Shown here one piece after another: positions 34,732 through 45,482 of a DNA stretch of 64,000 nt (within the stretch, counting starts at the first letter, position 1; every line of letters starts with the position of its first letter). The notes under the pieces are model-generated. The model was given only the letters and a program-made list of their open reading frames with translations. It ran no database searches and was not told where the DNA came from. The stretch covers positions 372,001 through 436,000 of the forward strand of contig NZ_CANLAG010000002.1 of the NCBI RefSeq assembly GCF_947488715.1, given 5' to 3'. A program made the translations under genes and the position numbers. The DNA comes from an uncultured Tateyamaria sp. (GTDB lineage: Bacteria > Pseudomonadota > Alphaproteobacteria > Rhodobacterales > Rhodobacteraceae).

Positions 34732-35499
34732 TCAGAACTTGCCGGAGTTTCCCCAGGCCTCGCGGGGGCTGATTTCCTCTTCGTTCATCCAGTGCTCAAC
34801 AATCTTGCCATCGGCAATGCGGTAGAGGTCGAACACAGCGATGTCCTTGCCGCCTGCGTGTCGCTTGCCATAGGTCGTAACGAAATCGCCCTGGCCGATG
34901 AGTTGGAACATCATTTCGTATGACCCTGCCGCGTCCGAGTTCAACCACTCTGCCATGCCGGCTTGTCCGGCTCCGATCGTGGCCGCGTGTTGAACCAGAT
35001 CGTCGGCTATAAAGTTCGCGATCTTGTCGGTGCCCTGCTCCTGCAACACTTGTTTGGTAAATTCGAGAACCAGCGATTTGCTGGCGGCTGTGTTGGCGCT
35101 CGTGTCAACCATGCGGCTTCCTGACACCATGCCAGCGCCCGAGACTGTTTCCTCGACAAAAGGCGCAATCGTGTCCCAGTGTTCCAGGATCAGACCGTCC
35201 GGGTCCGTATAGAACATGTCCATCGTGACCCATTTTGCGGCGCCATCGTTCAGGGATTGGTAGGCGCTGCAAAACACCCAAGGCCCGTCTTCGAAAATGC
35301 GGACAATCTCTATCTCTCGTTTTGGATTGCGCTGAACGAACGGTTCAAAGAACGCGAGGAACCCTTCGACACCGTCGGCGACACCTGTCGAATGCTGCGT
35401 GTAGCGGTGGCCGGTGTTTTTCGTGACGGCCTCACGAATGTTTCCGCCAGCGATACCGTCCAAGTAGATACCGCGCACGTTGTCCAAACCTTTTCCCAT
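34732..35499 (-). CDS. tandem SnoaL-like (NTF2-fold) protein
   Basis: The start at 35499 follows AGGTGAGGA and gives 255 residues; a longer frame upstream is not supported. Two NTF2-fold units are visible. The first, about residues 7-125, has GHRYTQHSTGVADGVEGFLAFF and MFYTDPDGLILEHWDTI. The second, about 135-250, has DDLVQHAATIGAGQAGMAEWL and FDLYRIADGKIVEHWMNEEE. Both halves end in the D/x-D-G-x-I-x-E-H-W signature of SnoaL-like proteins, so it arose by internal duplication. There is no signal peptide, unlike its two upstream partners. Function unknown. Confidence 0.85.
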   Translation of the reverse strand: MGKGLDNVRGIYLDGIAGGNIREAVTKNTGHRYTQHSTGVADGVEGFLAFFEPFVQRNPKREIEIVRIFEDGPWVFCSAYQSLNDGAAKWVTMDMFYTDPDGLILEHWDTIAPFVEETVSGAGMVSGSRMVDTSANTAASKSLVLEFTKQVLQEQGTDKIANFIADDLVQHAATIGAGQAGMAEWLNSDAAGSYEMMFQLIGQGDFVTTYGKRHAGGKDIAVFDLYRIADGKIVEHWMNEEEISPREAWGNSGKF

Positions 35500-35560
35500 G
35501 ACGTCCTCACCTTTTACGGTCGGCAGGCTGGCACCGCTGGTGCCGCCCGCCGATATCAAT

Positions 35561-36052
35561 TCAACCGTGATAGGCTTTGCTGACGGCATAGCTGTCTTCG
35601 AACCAGTTCCAAAGAACCACCTCGCCGTCGCGTACTTTGGCGCGCAGGGCGAAGGTGAATTCGCCAATCTCCTTGCCGGATTTCGTGGTGATCCCGTTCA
35701 TGTTACCGAACACGGCAACCGTGTCACCGGAGGCAAGAACATCCGTGTTCTCCCATTTGGTCGTTTGGAAGTTTTCGCCAAAGATGGGGAGGAAGGCAAA
35801 GATCTCGTCCTTGCCGTTCCACGGTCCGATCCAGGGCAGTGTCGCGTCGCCTTCGTTGTGCCACACCATGTCGTCCGCCATCAGGTTGGACATTGCATCA
35901 GTGTCGCCCGCGCCCATGGCTGCCATCAGTGCCATGACGACGTCGAGGGTTGCCTGACTGGTTTCGTCCACGCCTTGCGCACCTGCCTTGCTTGCGATTG
36001 CAAGCGCGAGTGCTGCGCCGATGGATGTTTTGAGAACTGTTCTTCGCTGCAT
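35561..36052 (-). CDS. Tat-exported SnoaL-like protein
   Basis: A 163-residue protein with a twin-arginine signal (QRRTVLKTSIGAALALAIASKAGAQG), suggesting folded export to the periplasm. The mature part is one SnoaL-like domain: TLDVVMALMAAMGAGDTDAMSNLMADDMVWHNEGD, then WNGKDEIFAFLPIFGENF, and VRDGEVVLWNWFEDSYAVSKAY. Tat export of an NTF2-fold protein suggests a bound cofactor or folding in the cytoplasm, but none is evident. Spacing to its neighbours is about 60 bases on each side, in the same orientation. Confidence 0.83.
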   Translation of the reverse strand: MQRRTVLKTSIGAALALAIASKAGAQGVDETSQATLDVVMALMAAMGAGDTDAMSNLMADDMVWHNEGDATLPWIGPWNGKDEIFAFLPIFGENFQTTKWENTDVLASGDTVAVFGNMNGITTKSGKEIGEFTFALRAKVRDGEVVLWNWFEDSYAVSKAYHG

Positions 36053-36111
36053 TTCGTGGTCCTTTGGGATGTGGCGGACCGTTGTTCGGCCCCCCTGTTT
36101 GCGTGAGAGGG

Positions 36112-36588
36112 CTATTTGCCGGAAAGTTGCTGAAGCGCGGTGGCCCAGTCTTCGACGTGATAGGTGCGGATGATTTTGCCGGCTTCCAGCTCGTGGATAT
36201 CGATGGTCAGGATGTCAAAGCTGCGCCCTTGGCCGTCGACGCCAAAGAAGGGGCCAACGGGTGTGCCGGTCGCACGGCTGCGTACGATGACTGTGTCGCC
36301 ATCCTGGTGCATGTCCTGAATGGCCCATTCGATGTCGGGCATGAGTTGCGCAAAGCCGCCCATTTGACCCAGAAAGGCCGCACGGCTTTTGGCTTTGCCC
36401 GAGTAGTCGCCGATGCTTTCCCAGCCTTCTGATGTGGCACCCTGAAACGCTTCGACGTGTTCGGCGTTGCCGGGATCGCTGAGCAGATCATAGAAAACCG
36501 TCACGGTTGCTTTGTTGTCTGCAAAAACGCTTGTGGCGCAGGCTGCAAAAGCGACCGTTGCCGCGCCAAGAAGGTGTTTGATGTGCAT
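36112..36588 (-). CDS. exported SnoaL-like protein
   Basis: The ATG at 36588 is chosen because it begins a signal peptide (MHIKHLLGAATVAFAACATSVFA); a longer in-frame start would overlap the divergent LysR gene. The 158-residue protein has one SnoaL-like domain: TVTVFYDLLSDPGNAEHVEAFQGATSEGWESIG, a middle MPDIEWAIQDMHQDGDTVIVRSRATGTPVGPFFG and the ending DIHELEAGKIIRTYHVEDW. That ending is the usual ester-cyclase-like signature. It is the promoter-proximal gene of the SnoaL/SIP unit, 123 bases from the divergent LysR gene. Confidence 0.85.
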   Translation of the reverse strand: MHIKHLLGAATVAFAACATSVFADNKATVTVFYDLLSDPGNAEHVEAFQGATSEGWESIGDYSGKAKSRAAFLGQMGGFAQLMPDIEWAIQDMHQDGDTVIVRSRATGTPVGPFFGVDGQGRSFDILTIDIHELEAGKIIRTYHVEDWATALQQLSGK

Positions 36589-36647
36589 GAGAAAAGACCT
36601 CTGAATGTTCCGTTGCGTCGTCAGATTTCGCTTGTGGGGAACGAGGT

Positions 36648-36687
36648 ATAGCCGTTCTATGATCCGAAAAATGGGTTGTTTCCGGAT
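36648..36687. promoter_or_regulatory. inverted repeats between LysR gene and SnoaL cluster
   Basis: ATAG-N5-CTAT (36648-36660) lies within a T-N11-A frame typical of LysR-type binding sites. A second dyad, ATCCG (36662-36666) with CGGAT (36683-36687), follows. Both fall in the 123-base gap between divergent genes, the usual place for LysR autoregulation and target control. Confidence 0.5.
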
Positions 36688-36711
36688 GGGACTGTTCGGC
36701 TGAGGTGAATA

Positions 36712-37599
36712 ATGATTGATAAGCTTCGCAGCATTGCGGTCTTTGCGGCTGTCGTTGATCAAGGGTCTTTTCGGGCCGCGGCGTTGACCCTTGGGCTTGC
36801 GCCCTCGCGCGTCAGCGAAGTCGTTTCGCAGTTGGAAAAGGACCTTGGGGTGACGTTGCTCTATCGCTCAACCCGTCAGCTATCGCTGACGAATGAAGGG
36901 CGCCGTTTGAAGGTTGCCGCTGATGATATGCTGGGCGCTGTTGAAACGGGGCTGGATGCCATCAGCCCGTTGTCGGGCGAGCCGTCCGGTGCCTTGAAAG
37001 TCACTGTGCCTGCCTTTGTGACGCAAACGGAATTGATGGACGATTTTGCGCGCTTCGCCAGCACCTATCCGAAGGTTGAGCTGGATTTCCATTTTTCTGA
37101 TCGACCGTCGGATGTGATACGGGATGGGTTTGACGTCGCGATCAGGGCGGGGTGGCTGGATGACAGCGATCTGATGGTGCGCACGATTGGCCACGTAGAC
37201 AGGTTTCTGGTGGCCAGTCCACAGTATTACGACGCCATGCCTACGCCAACGGATCCGAGCGACCTTGAGGACTGGCAATGGATCAGATTTGTCATGCGTA
37301 CGGATCAAACCGAGATGACGTCGAAGGATGGACAAGTGGTCAAAGTGCTTGGGAAATCGAGCGTTTCCGTCAACTCAGCCAGTGCGCTGTACGAGTTTTC
37401 TGTCCGTGGGCTTGGACTGACGGCCATTCCGGAACATCTGGCTTGCCGTGGGTTTGATCGGGGCGAACTGATCCACGTTTTGCCGGAATGGACGATGAGC
37501 CCGTTGGGGCTGCACGCGATTTGGCCAAACCAGTCGCGCCGGGAAAACCTCACCACACTCTTTGTGCGGTTTCTTGCAGGCAAGGCTCAGAATTCTTGA
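36712..37599 (+). CDS. LysR-family transcriptional regulator
   Basis: A 295-residue LysR regulator. The N-terminal winged helix-turn-helix is MIDKLRSIAVFAAVVDQGSFRAAALTLGLAPSRVSEVVSQLEKDLGVTLLYRSTRQLSLTNEG. The effector domain covers about residues 90-290 (ALKVTVPAFVTQTELMDDFARF...). The Arg-Ser-Thr-Arg segment and spacing are standard. GAGGTG lies before the ATG. It is divergent from the SnoaL/SIP unit, which it most likely controls; the effector is unknown. Confidence 0.93.
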   Translation: MIDKLRSIAVFAAVVDQGSFRAAALTLGLAPSRVSEVVSQLEKDLGVTLLYRSTRQLSLTNEGRRLKVAADDMLGAVETGLDAISPLSGEPSGALKVTVPAFVTQTELMDDFARFASTYPKVELDFHFSDRPSDVIRDGFDVAIRAGWLDDSDLMVRTIGHVDRFLVASPQYYDAMPTPTDPSDLEDWQWIRFVMRTDQTEMTSKDGQVVKVLGKSSVSVNSASALYEFSVRGLGLTAIPEHLACRGFDRGELIHVLPEWTMSPLGLHAIWPNQSRRENLTTLFVRFLAGKAQNS

Positions 37600-37687
37600 G
37601 ACATTCCGCGTTGTTGGGGCGTGCGTGGCGTCGAAGGTTTGCGCCCTGCGCACCGCCAATTCCGTCTGAGGCGATGAGAGGGTGATC

Positions 37688-38251
37688 CTAAACCGTGCGC
37701 CATTGGCCGGGTGCCAGATCGCCGAGGGACCAGTCGCCGATGGACATGCGGATCAGCCGTAACGTGGGAAAGCCGACATGTGCTGTCATGCGGCGGACCT
37801 GACGGTTGCGGCCTTCGGCTATGGTCAGTTCGAGCCAACTGTCGGGGACGGATTTGCGCACGCGGATTGGCGGGTCGCGGTCCCAGAGCGTTGGCGGGTT
37901 TACGGCGCGGGCCTTGGCCGGGCGGGTGGGGCCGTCGCGCAGGATGACGCCAGCGCGCAGGCGGTCGAGCGCGTCTTGGGTCACTGTACCTTCGACCTGG
38001 GCGAGGTAGGTTTTGGGGGCTTTGTATTTCGGGTCGGCGATGCGGGCCTGAAGTTTGCCGTCGCTGGTCAGGATCATCAGCCCTTCGCTGTCGCGGTCGA
38101 GCCGGCCTGCGGGGTAGACGCCGGGCAGATCGATATAGGCCGACAGCGTCGGACGGGTGGACCCTTGGGTGCCTTTGTCGGTGAACTGCGACAGCACGCC
38201 GAAGGGTTTGTTGAACAGGATCGTGGTCAAGGTTTCAGACCGGGTTTGCAT
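37688..38251 (-). CDS. 23S rRNA pseudouridine synthase, RluE-like
   Basis: A 187-residue RsuA/RluE-family pseudouridine synthase without the N-terminal S4 domain, as in RluE (23S U2457). The catalytic Asp lies in [19 protein letters not shown]; other motifs are [29 protein letters not shown] and [23 protein letters not shown]. It is 25 bases downstream of the penicillin-acylase-family gene on the same strand. RluE is the best match, but related specificities cannot be excluded. Confidence 0.88.
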   Translation of the reverse strand: MQTRSETLTTILFNKPFGVLSQFTDKGTQGSTRPTLSAYIDLPGVYPAGRLDRDSEGLMILTSDGKLQARIADPKYKAPKTYLAQVEGTVTQDALDRLRAGVILRDGPTRPAKARAVNPPTLWDRDPPIRVRKSVPDSWLELTIAEGRNRQVRRMTAHVGFPTLRLIRMSIGDWSLGDLAPGQWRTV

Positions 38252-38276
38252 ATTTGTGGAACAATGAAGGGTGGGG

Positions 38277-40742
38277 TCATTGCAGGGGTTCGAGCCGGGT
38301 GACGCCCACGGCGGCGGCGCGGGCGAGCCCTTCGTCGAGCGACATGGGGATGTATTCGCCGCGGCGCCAAAGCTGTGCGAGGTCGTCGTAGTGGCGCGAC
38401 AGGAAGTGGCCGGATTGTCCGGTGGAGATCACAAAGACCGAGCTGTTGGGGTCGGCAAAGTCGTAGACGCCCCGGTAACCCGCGCCGTGCACGTTTTCGA
38501 AAGGTGCGTCACCGGTGCCGCGTGTGAGGCCGCGTTGCAGGGTGTTGTCGCCGCCGGATGTGGATTGCCGGATGTTGACGAAGAAGCGCAGGACGGGGAC
38601 CTGGCCCAGCACGGGGTGATCGTGGGTCGCCTGATGCGCGTCGCCCCAGCGCAGCGATTCCAGTTGGGTGCCCCAGGTTTCACCGATCCAGATCAGCGCG
38701 TCGTCCAACGCCAGCCGGGCCATGTCGGCGCAGGTTTCGACCGGGGCGGACTGGCGCACGTCGCACCAGATCGCCGCCCCGTCCACGTTGCGGAAGGCGC
38801 GTTCGATAAAGAGCGGCTCCACGTGGGTGAGTGCGTCGGTCATTGGACCCAGTTCGTCGCGCGCCATGCGGTCCTGCAGGCTGCGCAGCCACGCGGCGTA
38901 GATCAGTGGTTCGGGCCAGTGTTCGTTCATTTCGCCGTTCCACTCGGCCAGCAGCGCCAGCGCGCGCTGGCGTTGGCGTTCGGCGGTGCCTGCGGGGGCG
39001 GCCTCGCCGGTGAACCACAGCTCGGACCCGATCAGGGGCAGGAGCGAGCGGGCGGTGAAGGAGACGGTGTCGAGCTGCGCCTCGATGAAGCTGTCGCGGG
39101 TGTGGACCTCGCGGGTTTGCATCAGGCGACGCCAGCGTTGGACCCTTTGCGTGTCGCCCCAGTGAAAACTGACATGGTTGGGAAAGGGGCGGTCGACCGT
39201 CTTGTTGTTGGTGTTGCCGAGGATGCCGCCCACGGGCGAGACAAAGCCGGGGTTGGAGGCATAGGGCAAACGGCCCTGCCAACGGTTTTCGGGGCGCCAT
39301 CCGAGCGCGGGCATGCGCCCCTGGCTTTGGTGTGCGGCGTCGCGGCGTGGGATCGCGCCGATGGTCTTCATGGCGATGCTGCCACGGTCGACCAGTGTGA
39401 GGTTCTGGGCGGGGGCGATGTATCCCTTAGATGCAGTGATCGCCTCGGCCACTGTTTGCGCGTGCATGACCCCCATACCGGCCGTCAACGAGGTGTCATT
39501 CGGGCTGAGCACGGTCCAGCTGAGGGCGGCCACGTGGCCGGGGGGCGTGATGGTTTCGAGGTTGCGGAAGCTGCCGGGCATGACGGGGCCATTGTCGGTC
39601 CAGCGCAGGGTGAGGGTGACGGGATCCTGACCGTCGATTTCGACGATGGAGGCGCGTGTTTCAAACTCTTTCCAGCCGTCGGGCGTGCGGTATTGGCTTG
39701 GGTTTTCGGGGTTCAGCTCTTCGATCAGTACGTCCTGGTCGTCGACATAGGCGCTGGTCAGGCCCCAGCCCAGACGCTGTGACCGGCCTGTCAGCACCAG
39801 TGGCACGCCGGGGATGGAGCCGCCGATCACGCCGCCAGTGCGCAATTCGAGGCGGGCCAGATACCATATGGCGGGGGCAGAAAAGCCCAAGTGTGGGTCA
39901 TTGGCAAGCAACGTCCCACCGGATGCCGAGCGCGAGGCCGCGGCGGCCCATGCGTTGGATGCCCCGGCCAAGCCACGTGGCTGGAAGGGGGACAAAGGGT
40001 GCGCGGTGGTTGCCGCCTGTGCAAACCGTGGTTCGGTGTTGGGCACAAGTGCGGCGTATTCCGGCAGGCTGGCGATCCCGTCGCCCGGCACGTCGGGCAG
40101 GATGTCGGCCAGCCGATCCGGATCGTCGAGCACAAGCGACATGCGGGCGCGCAGCACCTCTTCGGTCATGTGGCCGGACAGTTGCAGGGCCATGAGTTTG
40201 GCAATCGCGATGCTGTCGGCGGGGCGCCATGGGGCCAGCGGCGCGTTGAAGAGGAACATTTCCGGTGCGCCGCGTCCCAGCGCCTCGGCGTTGATCTGAT
40301 CGAGGCGGGCATTGACCCCCGCGGCATAGGCATCCAGTGCAGCGCGGGTGCGGGCATCCTGGGCCTCAACCGACTGGACGGAGAGGCGGTAGATGTCGAG
40401 CCTGCGCACAAAGCTGTCGACATCCAGTGTGGCGGTGCCGAACACCTCGCTCAGGCGGCCCTGCGCGGTGCGGCGCAGCATCATCATTTGCCACAGGCGA
40501 TCCTGTGCGTGGGCAAAGCCCAGGCCGTGGAACACATCCGTGTCGGTGTCCCCGAAGATATGCGGCACGTTGGCATTGTCGCGCACGATCTCGACCGGGG
40601 CGGTGATGTTGGGCACACGGACAACGGCGTCGTAGTTGGGCAGGGACCGGGAGGCGAGGTAATAGACCATCGCAACGCCCAGCACGGCCAGCACGATCAG
40701 CGCCGCTGTGATCCGGACCAACCATTGAAAGACGACTGCCAT
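38277..40742 (-). CDS. penicillin acylase (Ntn-hydrolase) family protein
   Basis: An 821-residue precursor starting at 40742, after AAGAGG, with an N-terminal membrane segment ([22 protein letters not shown]). It shows the penicillin-amidase plan: alpha-chain motif [37 protein letters not shown], then the autocleavage site GAS-NAWA with Ser262 as the new N-terminal nucleophile of the beta chain, and [21 protein letters not shown]. Relatives hydrolyse beta-lactam side chains or acyl-homoserine lactones (PvdQ/QuiP type). In a roseobacter, quorum-signal degradation or turnover is plausible but unproven. The open frame extends well upstream (to 41435), antisense to the next gene, and is not coding there. 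Confidence 0.92.
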   Translation of the reverse strand: MAVVFQWLVRITAALIVLAVLGVAMVYYLASRSLPNYDAVVRVPNITAPVEIVRDNANVPHIFGDTDTDVFHGLGFAHAQDRLWQMMMLRRTAQGRLSEVFGTATLDVDSFVRRLDIYRLSVQSVEAQDARTRAALDAYAAGVNARLDQINAEALGRGAPEMFLFNAPLAPWRPADSIAIAKLMALQLSGHMTEEVLRARMSLVLDDPDRLADILPDVPGDGIASLPEYAALVPNTEPRFAQAATTAHPLSPFQPRGLAGASNAWAAAASRSASGGTLLANDPHLGFSAPAIWYLARLELRTGGVIGGSIPGVPLVLTGRSQRLGWGLTSAYVDDQDVLIEELNPENPSQYRTPDGWKEFETRASIVEIDGQDPVTLTLRWTDNGPVMPGSFRNLETITPPGHVAALSWTVLSPNDTSLTAGMGVMHAQTVAEAITASKGYIAPAQNLTLVDRGSIAMKTIGAIPRRDAAHQSQGRMPALGWRPENRWQGRLPYASNPGFVSPVGGILGNTNNKTVDRPFPNHVSFHWGDTQRVQRWRRLMQTREVHTRDSFIEAQLDTVSFTARSLLPLIGSELWFTGEAAPAGTAERQRQRALALLAEWNGEMNEHWPEPLIYAAWLRSLQDRMARDELGPMTDALTHVEPLFIERAFRNVDGAAIWCDVRQSAPVETCADMARLALDDALIWIGETWGTQLESLRWGDAHQATHDHPVLGQVPVLRFFVNIRQSTSGGDNTLQRGLTRGTGDAPFENVHGAGYRGVYDFADPNSSVFVISTGQSGHFLSRHYDDLAQLWRRGEYIPMSLDEGLARAAAVGVTRLEPLQ

Positions 40743-40862
40743 ATGTGCCTCTTGCTTGTTGCCCGGTGGCGTTGACCCTTGGCTCATGACTGTTAGGTAG
40801 GCAGGCAGGGAAGCGCAAGCCGTCAGCTTGTGCAAATTGCGATGACCACGTGAGGGAAAGAC

Positions 40863-41735
40863 ATGGCGAAACTGGCGTTTCTGGGACTGGGTGTGATGGG
40901 TGCGCCCATGGCGGGGCATTTGCAGAAGGCGGGCCATGACGTCACGGTGTACAACCGTACCGCGTCGCGCGCGCAGGATTGGGTCGACACCTACGGTGGT
41001 GCCATGGCGACCACGCCACGTGCAGCGGCTGAGGGGGCGGAGTTTGTTCTGGCCTGTGTCGGCAATGACGATGATTTGCGGTCGGTCTGTGTGGGGGATG
41101 ACGGGGCCTTTGCCGGGATGGCGAGTGGCACGGTGTTTGTCGATCACACGACGGTTTCTGCCAAGGTCACGGCCGAGCTGTATGCGCAGGCGGATACGGC
41201 GCATATCAGTTTCGTGGATGCGCCGATTTCCGGTGGGCAAGCGGGGGCCGAGAATGCGGCGCTGTCGATCATGTGCGGCGGTGACGAGGGCGCCTATGCG
41301 CGGGCCGAGCCGATCCTTGCGGCCTATGCCAAGCTGTGCCGCCGCATCGGCGAGAGCGGGGCCGGTCAGATGACCAAGATGTGCAACCAGATCGCCATCG
41401 CGGGCCTGGTGCAGGGGCTGAGCGAGGCGCTGCATTTCGCGGAAAAGGCAGGTTTGGACGGGCGTGCAGTGGTTGAAGTGATCAGCCAGGGGGCCGCTGG
41501 ATCATGGCAGATGGCCAACCGGTACGAGACCATGCTGGACGACGCGTTTGAGCACGGGTTTGCGGTGGACTGGATGCGCAAGGATCTGGGCATTTGCCTG
41601 GATACGGCAGATGAGAACGGCGCGAGCCTGCCGGTCACGGCGCTGGTCGATCAATTCTATAAGGACGTGCAAAAGATGGGCGGCGGGCGTTGGGATACGT
41701 CGAGCCTGTTCAAGCGGTTGCGCGCCATGGGATGA
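40863..41735 (+). CDS. 3-hydroxyisobutyrate-dehydrogenase-family oxidoreductase
   Basis: A 290-residue NAD(P)-dependent beta-hydroxyacid dehydrogenase. The Rossmann motif GLGVMGAPMAGHLQKAGHDVTVYNRT, the substrate-binding signature FVDAPISGGQAGAENAALSIMCGG and the catalytic-Lys region GAGQMTKMCNQIAIAG are intact. Family members act on 3-hydroxyisobutyrate, tartronate semialdehyde or glyoxylate-type substrates; which one is not decided by sequence. It is divergent from the penicillin-acylase gene and 54 bases before the PAS gene. Confidence 0.9.
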   Translation: MAKLAFLGLGVMGAPMAGHLQKAGHDVTVYNRTASRAQDWVDTYGGAMATTPRAAAEGAEFVLACVGNDDDLRSVCVGDDGAFAGMASGTVFVDHTTVSAKVTAELYAQADTAHISFVDAPISGGQAGAENAALSIMCGGDEGAYARAEPILAAYAKLCRRIGESGAGQMTKMCNQIAIAGLVQGLSEALHFAEKAGLDGRAVVEVISQGAAGSWQMANRYETMLDDAFEHGFAVDWMRKDLGICLDTADENGASLPVTALVDQFYKDVQKMGGGRWDTSSLFKRLRAMG

Positions 41736-41789
41736 GGCTGCGCGTTTAGCTGTTGGCAACACAATCGGTGCATAGTGAGGCCGTGGCGC

Positions 41790-43064
41790 ATGTCGCGCCG
41801 GGTGCCTCTTGCCATGCTTCACGCCCTGTCGACTGCTCGTGAAACCGCGGAGTTCGCGATGGCGGACCTGTTCTTTTCGCGCACGGATCGGCGGGGTGTC
41901 ATCCAGTCTGGCAATGACACGTTTCAGCGGATTTCCGGCTTTGAGTGGCAGGACCTGCTGGGCGCGCCGCACCGCGTGGTGCGCCATCCGGGCATGCCCA
42001 AGGGCGTGTTCTTTATGCTGTGGGCCGCTCTGAAACAGGAACGCCCCATTGGGGCCTATGTGGTAAACCAGACGCAGGATGGGCAGGCGTACACAGTGTT
42101 CGCAGTGATCATGCCGGTCGAGGACGGGTATCTGTCGGTCCGGTTCAAGCCAAGCACCGATCACGCGGTCCGGGTCAAGGCGCTCTATGATGCGGTGACG
42201 GCCTGCGAGAAGGACGGTTCCATATCCGCCGAAGAGAGTGCCGCGCGTTTGATGGAGGGTATCCGCGACATGGGGTTTCCCGACTATGACGCGTTCATGT
42301 CGGGTGTGTTGGTGGACGAAATGACAGCCCGCAACACCCATCTGTCGCGTCACAAGCTGGTGCGGCTGCAGTCCCTGTCACGTGTGGAACAGGGTCTGGC
42401 CTGTTTGCAGGTCGAGGCGCAAAGCGTACGCGCGCTGTTTGCCGCATCCTCGCAAATTCCGCACAACCTGAGGCTTCAGGCGGCGCGATTGGAAGGGCGC
42501 GAGGGGCCGATCAGCGTCATTTCCAGCAACCACCAGCGCACGTCAGACGCGTTCGAGGCATCGCTTGGCGCCTTTCTCGAAGCCTCGACGCTGGGCGCGG
42601 CCCCGCTTCGCGAGGCGTCGTTCCTGATGGCCACGGCAAAGCTGATGACCGAAGTGGTCGAAACGCTGGACCCGCCGGGGCCGCAATCGCATGCGCGTCA
42701 GACAGAGGACCGGAGCCATCTTGTGTCGCTGGCCGCGCAATATGTCGACCGGGCCACGCGTGCGGTGTCGGATGTGCGCAGGCAGACGGATTTCTTTGAG
42801 CGGGCGTTGCAGGATATGCAGCGGATGGTGTTCGGCCTCGAGCTGACCCGCACCATGTGTTCCATCGAACAGTCACGCGCGACCGGGGACACGTCCGGTC
42901 TGGACGAGATTGTCGACAAGCTAAAGCAGGCGGAAATGCAGTTAAGCGCCATCATGACACGGATCAGTCACGCGGTGTCAGACATGATGGATGGCGCAGA
43001 GCGGCTGAGCCGGTCCGCGCCTCTGTGTGTCGTATCAGGGCAGGCGACGGAAACCGCCGCCTGA
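41790..43064 (+). CDS. soluble Aer-like PAS-domain protein
   Basis: The ATG at 41790 has GAGG upstream; a GTG at 41775 is possible. The 424-residue protein has an N-terminal PAS domain (about residues 30-115) very like that of the E. coli aerotaxis sensor Aer: FFSRTDRRGVIQSGNDTFQRISGFEWQDLLGAPHRVVRHPGMPKGVFFMLW. The rest is helical and soluble, with no membrane segment, no HAMP and no recognisable MCP signalling hairpin. The C-terminal half has long amphipathic helices. It may sense redox or oxygen through FAD and signal to an unknown partner. Confidence 0.85.
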   Translation: MSRRVPLAMLHALSTARETAEFAMADLFFSRTDRRGVIQSGNDTFQRISGFEWQDLLGAPHRVVRHPGMPKGVFFMLWAALKQERPIGAYVVNQTQDGQAYTVFAVIMPVEDGYLSVRFKPSTDHAVRVKALYDAVTACEKDGSISAEESAARLMEGIRDMGFPDYDAFMSGVLVDEMTARNTHLSRHKLVRLQSLSRVEQGLACLQVEAQSVRALFAASSQIPHNLRLQAARLEGREGPISVISSNHQRTSDAFEASLGAFLEASTLGAAPLREASFLMATAKLMTEVVETLDPPGPQSHARQTEDRSHLVSLAAQYVDRATRAVSDVRRQTDFFERALQDMQRMVFGLELTRTMCSIEQSRATGDTSGLDEIVDKLKQAEMQLSAIMTRISHAVSDMMDGAERLSRSAPLCVVSGQATETAA

Positions 43065-43073
43065 TCCCGAGCA

Positions 43074-43640
43074 TCAGGGAATGATGCGGGTGTATTTGGT
43101 GCCTTCGAGCGTGGCACCGATCCGCAGGCCCGCGCGGGCAAAGACCGCCGCCAGCACCGGGGACAGGGCCGTGGTGGTGTCAGCCGCCACGCTGTCGCCC
43201 TGATCGGACACCACATATTCGAGGTCCGCACCAGCCGCCCAGCCAGGGGAACGGCGGAAATCGGTGAGCGCGTCCTGGGTCATAAAGAACAACACGTGGG
43301 CAAATTGCTGTGCGCCGATTTGCAGGCCACCTGACCCTTTGAACACCGAATAATAGTCCACGGTCACGTCATTGACGAGAAGTGCGCCACGGCCATATGC
43401 GCCGCCCAGGCCCAGACCGGCCTCGGTCACTAGTGGCATGACAAGCATGCCGTTGGCCTTTTGCGCCAGCGACACCGTGTTGGGATAGCTGCGATACATC
43501 TCTTCCAGCGTTGCGTTGACCCGCGCGTCGATCAGGGTGGACCCCCGGCTGCCGACACCGTTTCCGCATGCGGCAAGCACGCCCGTGCTGGCCAGCGCCC
43601 CTGCGGCGAACGCGCGCCGCGAGATACCATTCGTTTTCAT
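43074..43640 (-). CDS. SYLF/YSC84-domain lipoprotein
   Basis: The start at 43640 gives a 188-residue protein with both a twin-arginine motif (SRRAFAAGAL) and a lipobox (STGVLAAC), so it is probably a Tat-exported lipoprotein. The mature domain matches the SYLF/YSC84 (lipid-binding) family: LEEMYRSYPNTVSLAQKANGMLVMPLVTEAGLGLGGAYGRGALLV, YSVFKGSGGLQIGAQQFAHVLFFMTQDAL and RAGLRIGATLEGTKYTRI. Bacterial members are common but poorly understood. It converges with the PAS gene, 9 bases apart. Confidence 0.88.
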   Translation of the reverse strand: MKTNGISRRAFAAGALASTGVLAACGNGVGSRGSTLIDARVNATLEEMYRSYPNTVSLAQKANGMLVMPLVTEAGLGLGGAYGRGALLVNDVTVDYYSVFKGSGGLQIGAQQFAHVLFFMTQDALTDFRRSPGWAAGADLEYVVSDQGDSVAADTTTALSPVLAAVFARAGLRIGATLEGTKYTRIIP

Positions 43641-43757
43641 GTTGAACCGCCTGTACTGCTCAATGTGGTGCGCGGTTTGCCCGCGCTTGTGGGCAGGTAT
43701 ACGCCGATTGCGCGCACCTGTCACCACTTTGCAGCGCTTTGGCAGGTTTCTGCCGGA

Positions 43758-45427
<1,670 letters not shown>

Positions 45428-45482
45428 CAGGGCGCGGGATTGCCCCAATTGAAGGCGCCTGTTTCACGAAGGCCCGTTGCGC

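Noticed and set aside
40743-41435. 231-codon upstream extension of the penicillin-acylase frame
   Set aside because: It is antisense to the oxidoreductase gene; the anchor and Shine-Dalgarno support the start at 40742.
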